From contig CALDNG010000172.1 in the NCBI GenBank assembly GCA_937915285.1, positions 1 to 7,929 of the forward strand: 7,929 bases of DNA, in the 5' to 3' direction. The DNA comes from an uncultured Desulfomonile sp. Lineage in GTDB: Bacteria > Desulfobacterota > Desulfomonilia > Desulfomonilales > Desulfomonilaceae. The notes below the pieces were generated by a model that searched no databases, was not told the origin of the DNA, and saw only the letters and a program-made list of their open reading frames with translations. The first letter of the stretch is position 1. Each line of letters opens with the position of its first letter. Position numbers and translations under genes: made by a program. This document shows positions 5,945-7,929 of this stretch, piece after piece.

Positions 5945-6457
5945 CTATTGTGCGTCCAGGAGCACCCCCATTAGAAGCGCAGCCTCAGCGCCGTAGTTGA
6001 GCCAACCGTGGTTGGTACCGCGCTGTACGACTACGTCGAATGGACTCAACTCAACTTGATCCGTGTCTAACAGAAGAGTCACCCGTCCTTTAAGCACCAC
6101 GACGTAGTCGATTGTAGAGGTAATGTGCATCGCGGGATTAAGCCTGGTGTCTGCAAGGCAGTGACCTGCTCCAGCGGCGTTAAAAGCTTCAGCCGCAGCT
6201 TTTTTGGCTTGTGCGGGTGACATGGATCTATCTTGAGGCGGTATCTCAAAGAATCGGAAAATTGTCCCCCCTGGACGGGGCTCCAGACGATTGGAACCCG
6301 GGGACGCATTTTCATCCGTCAAGGATGCCGGACTTCGGGTTGTTCGCCAAAAATCCGTCCAGCCGAGAAAGTCAGTCTCGACCCGCTCGTCTCTGACCAC
6401 CATGGAGTGTCCATCTCTAGTGCGTCCTGTGATAACACATCTGTAAGTAACGCTCAT
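5945..6457 (-). CDS. Cupin domain protein
   Basis: This 170-residue cytoplasmic protein belongs to a group of single-domain cupins with an N-terminal arm (CVITGRTRDGHSMVVRDE, residues 7-24, and WRTTRSP) followed by a PGG..FRFFEIPP strand at 62-74. The cupin core spans about 108-168: MHITSTIDYVVVLKG (110-124) replaces the classical HxH...E motif, keeping one His and an Asp, and VVVQRGTNHGW (142-152) is the second motif, with His150. Related proteins usually have PGD where this one has PFD. Few metal ligands remain, so metal-dependent catalysis is uncertain and a binding role is possible. AGGAGG (complement of 6466-6471) lies 8 nt before the ATG. Its 3' end meets the PAS relic. The substrate is unknown. 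Confidence 0.82.
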   Translation of the reverse strand: MSVTYRCVITGRTRDGHSMVVRDERVETDFLGWTDFWRTTRSPASLTDENASPGSNRLEPRPGGTIFRFFEIPPQDRSMSPAQAKKAAAEAFNAAGAGHCLADTRLNPAMHITSTIDYVVVLKGRVTLLLDTDQVELSPFDVVVQRGTNHGWLNYGAEAALLMGVLLDAQ

Positions 6458-6672
6458 TTGTAGTACCTCCTACGGCCTCTCGACAAAATCTAGTGTGCCG
6501 TCCCGATAATAAGGAAACCGGTATCCATATATTAAATGTCTCAAGAAACTGTGCATTGAGATAAGTCAGGAGATCCTATTTTGATCCTTATGGAAGATGC
6601 TTTTCTAATTGTGCTTTTTACAACCAAAACCTCGTCCCCATTTTTGGCGCCAACACAAGTAATGATGGGGTT
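6458..6672. other. Short spacer between cupin and thioesterase genes
   Basis: This spacer carries the cupin SD at 6466-6471 and presumably its promoter, though no clear -35/-10 pair is visible. A perfect 10-bp palindrome, TTGGCGCCAA (6644-6653), sits between CCCCAT (6636-6641) and ATGGGG (6665-6670), just after the thioesterase stop. No T run is present to make it a clear terminator. Confidence 0.4.
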
Positions 6673-7158
6673 CTATATCTTACAGCCATTTTCTCTCTGT
6701 CTTTCCGCCAAACGATATTGTCTGCGTATCTCAGCCTGACGGTAGCGCAGCTTTTCTTCGTCAGTTTCACATATCAACGGAGGCACGGACGTTGGCTGAC
6801 CGTTTTCGTCAAGTGCGACGAAGGTGAGATAGGCTGAAGCTGTATGCCGAACCTGGCCGGTCAAAGGATTCTCAGCTTCGACTCTGACACCGACTTCCAT
6901 TGAGGTTCGGCCAACTAAATTCAGTGAAGCCTTGAGAATGAGTAGATTGCCTATGAAAACGGGATTATGAAAATCTAACCGGTCAATTGAGGCCGTGACG
7001 GCAACCTTTCTGGCGTGACGAATGGCCACGACTCCTGCTGCTGTGTCTACGTGCTTCATAACCACTCCGCCATGAACGTTTCCAACTGGATTGGCATCCT
7101 CCGGATTCATTGCCACCGTCATGGTTATCTGACTATCTCGAACGCGTTTTGCTTCCAT
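6673..7158 (-). CDS. Acyl-CoA thioesterase, hotdog fold (YciA/ACOT type)
   Basis: This 161-residue enzyme is predicted to hydrolyse acyl-CoA to free acid and CoA in the cytoplasm. The active-site segment reads MNPEDANPVGNVHGGVVMK then HVDTAAGVVA (residues 17-45), with Asn27, the HGG turn and Asp38 as expected in YciA/ACOT7-type hotdog proteins. Further family marks are ASIDRLDFHNPVFIGNLL (56-73) and the strand GRTSMEVGVRVEAENP (83-98) followed by HTASAYLTFVALDE. The C-terminal 30 residues form a charged helix, somewhat longer than in many homologues. AAGGAGGT (complement of 7167-7174) gives a near-perfect SD 8 nt before the ATG. It is 215 nt upstream of the cupin gene on the same strand, probably separately expressed. 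Chain-length preference cannot be read from the sequence. Confidence 0.9.
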   Translation of the reverse strand: MEAKRVRDSQITMTVAMNPEDANPVGNVHGGVVMKHVDTAAGVVAIRHARKVAVTASIDRLDFHNPVFIGNLLILKASLNLVGRTSMEVGVRVEAENPLTGQVRHTASAYLTFVALDENGQPTSVPPLICETDEEKLRYRQAEIRRQYRLAERQRENGCKI

Positions 7159-7245
7159 GGTCTACGACCTCCTTAATCCAGAATAGTGGGGTGACTACGG
7201 TCATGATGACAATTTGATGATCCGTGCATGGGGGGTTGATTCCCC

Positions 7246-7428
7246 GTGTCTTCCAATGGTATATTAATCATCTTGTTATTTATTTTCTTTAGTCTAGGGA
7301 TTTTCGCGTTATTTCGCTGGCTCGACAAGAGAAACTACCCTTGGTCTTTCAATGGCAAAAGCAATAGTGTAGGAATTAGGTGGGGTAACATCAGTTGCGA
7401 CAGTGAATGGGAAAAGAAACCGAGTTGA
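7246..7428 (+). CDS. Possible small single-pass membrane protein
   Basis: A GTG start opens a 60-residue frame with one clear hydrophobic helix (ILIILLFIFFSLGIFALF, residues 6-23) and then a polar tail beginning RWLDKRN, positive just inside the membrane by the usual rule. The tail ends GIRWGNISCDSEWEKKPS. No SD is obvious. The GTG lies in the 3' arm of a short hairpin (CATGGGG at 7227-7233 with CCCCGTG at 7242-7248, one G-U pair), which might affect translation. The gene is divergent from the thioesterase. I do not recognise a family; amino-acid composition supports a real small membrane protein, but initiation signals are weak. Confidence 0.42.
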   Translation: MSSNGILIILLFIFFSLGIFALFRWLDKRNYPWSFNGKSNSVGIRWGNISCDSEWEKKPS

Positions 7429-7542
7429 GGATTTTTTTTCCTGCCATAAATGAAGTTTAGCTGATATCCAAAGCATTATTAGCGGACACATAGGGTCGTT
7501 TTACTCAAGCTGACGCCGGATTATTTGCCTAACGGACTCTAA

Positions 7543-7929
7543 ATCGATTCAGACTTTATTAAGAAACCGGACTTTCCATATTCGAAAATTCTCGAAAAAG
7601 ATGGTGTTAAGTCCATCTCATATCCTCCATACATAAAGCTCAAAGCAAACCAGGAATATACATGTCATTCCTTAACAATTGGTGTAACCAGACCAGCAGG
7701 TAAAATCAGATACGGATTTTATGAAGGTGAAGTGGATGCTATAGATTCATATATACAGTCCAGATTCAAACCCCGTTTTGAAAGACCAATCTTTATGTCT
7801 GCTTCAATAGTCAACCGCTACACCCAGTTGGAGGGCAACTGGATTTTCTATACAATGAAAGACCACCCCACCCTCTCATTCAATCGCGACATCCTAAAAC
7901 GCGAACTAACTCTAATGAAACAACTGGGA
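7543..7929 (+). CDS. Unrecognised reading frame without a clear start, 3' partial
   Basis: An open frame of 129 codons runs to the window edge and is coding-like throughout, with segments such as GKIRYGFYEGEVDAIDSYI, FKPRFERPIFMSASIVNRY, and TQLEGNWIFYTMKDHP near the end. It follows a TAA at 7540-7542. The first in-frame ATG is at 7795, well inside the apparent coding part, and no SD precedes any earlier alternative. The same frame before the TAA (7483-7539) includes VVLLKLTPDYLPNGL, so a nonsense mutation in a longer gene is possible, as is an upstream frameshift. The product looks soluble, with mixed strands and helices and many Lys and Tyr codons; codon choice is more A/T-rich than in the thioesterase. 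I do not recognise the family. Confidence 0.5.
   Translation, partial: MDSDFIKKPDFPYSKILEKDGVKSISYPPYIKLKANQEYTCHSLTIGVTRPAGKIRYGFYEGEVDAIDSYIQSRFKPRFERPIFMSASIVNRYTQLEGNWIFYTMKDHPTLSFNRDILKRELTLMKQLG

Overview
This 7.9 kb bacterial window is a patchwork of short intact genes, membrane proteins and decayed gene remnants. Moderate GC, strong Shine-Dalgarno (SD) sequences, GTG/TTG starts, a MacB-type permease and a TIGR03067-like protein suggest an environmental Gram-negative bacterium, perhaps deltaproteobacterial or Planctomycetes-related. This placement is inference and weak.

Layout. (1) 1-2009, plus strand: the end of an exported thioredoxin-fold-like protein, a MacB/FtsX-type ABC permease, and a small TIGR03067-like protein whose ATG directly follows the permease stop. 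A clear intrinsic terminator sits at 2122-2160. (2) 2161-3500: no intact gene, but at least three broken small reading frames: a minus-strand gene frameshifted in a five-A run, a plus-strand remnant spread over three frames, and a gene with an excellent SD but an in-frame TGA. (3) 3544-4324: two short intact plus-strand genes, an unrecognised 135-aa protein and a 55-aa ribbon-helix-helix (RHH) regulator carrying four cysteines, with an 11-bp inverted repeat just upstream of the regulator. (4) 4325-4817: non-coding, with a strong hairpin, a wider inverted repeat and a candidate promoter. (5) 4818-5594: a four-helix DUF4239-like membrane protein. (6) 5756-5872: a relic of a PAS/PAC signalling domain. 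(7) 5945-7158, minus strand: a cupin protein and a hotdog-fold acyl-CoA thioesterase, each with its own strong SD. (8) 7246-7428: a possible small single-pass membrane protein. (9) 7543-7929: a reading frame with no recognisable start, open to the window edge.

The first three genes look like one transcription unit: an exported accessory protein and a permease, whose ATPase is presumably upstream of the window. The remaining genes appear to be independent units. I see no CRISPR array, rRNA, tRNA, insertion sequence or phage structural gene. No complete new system is demonstrated. The most interesting items are the cysteine-bearing RHH regulator with its palindrome and the cluster of broken small genes.
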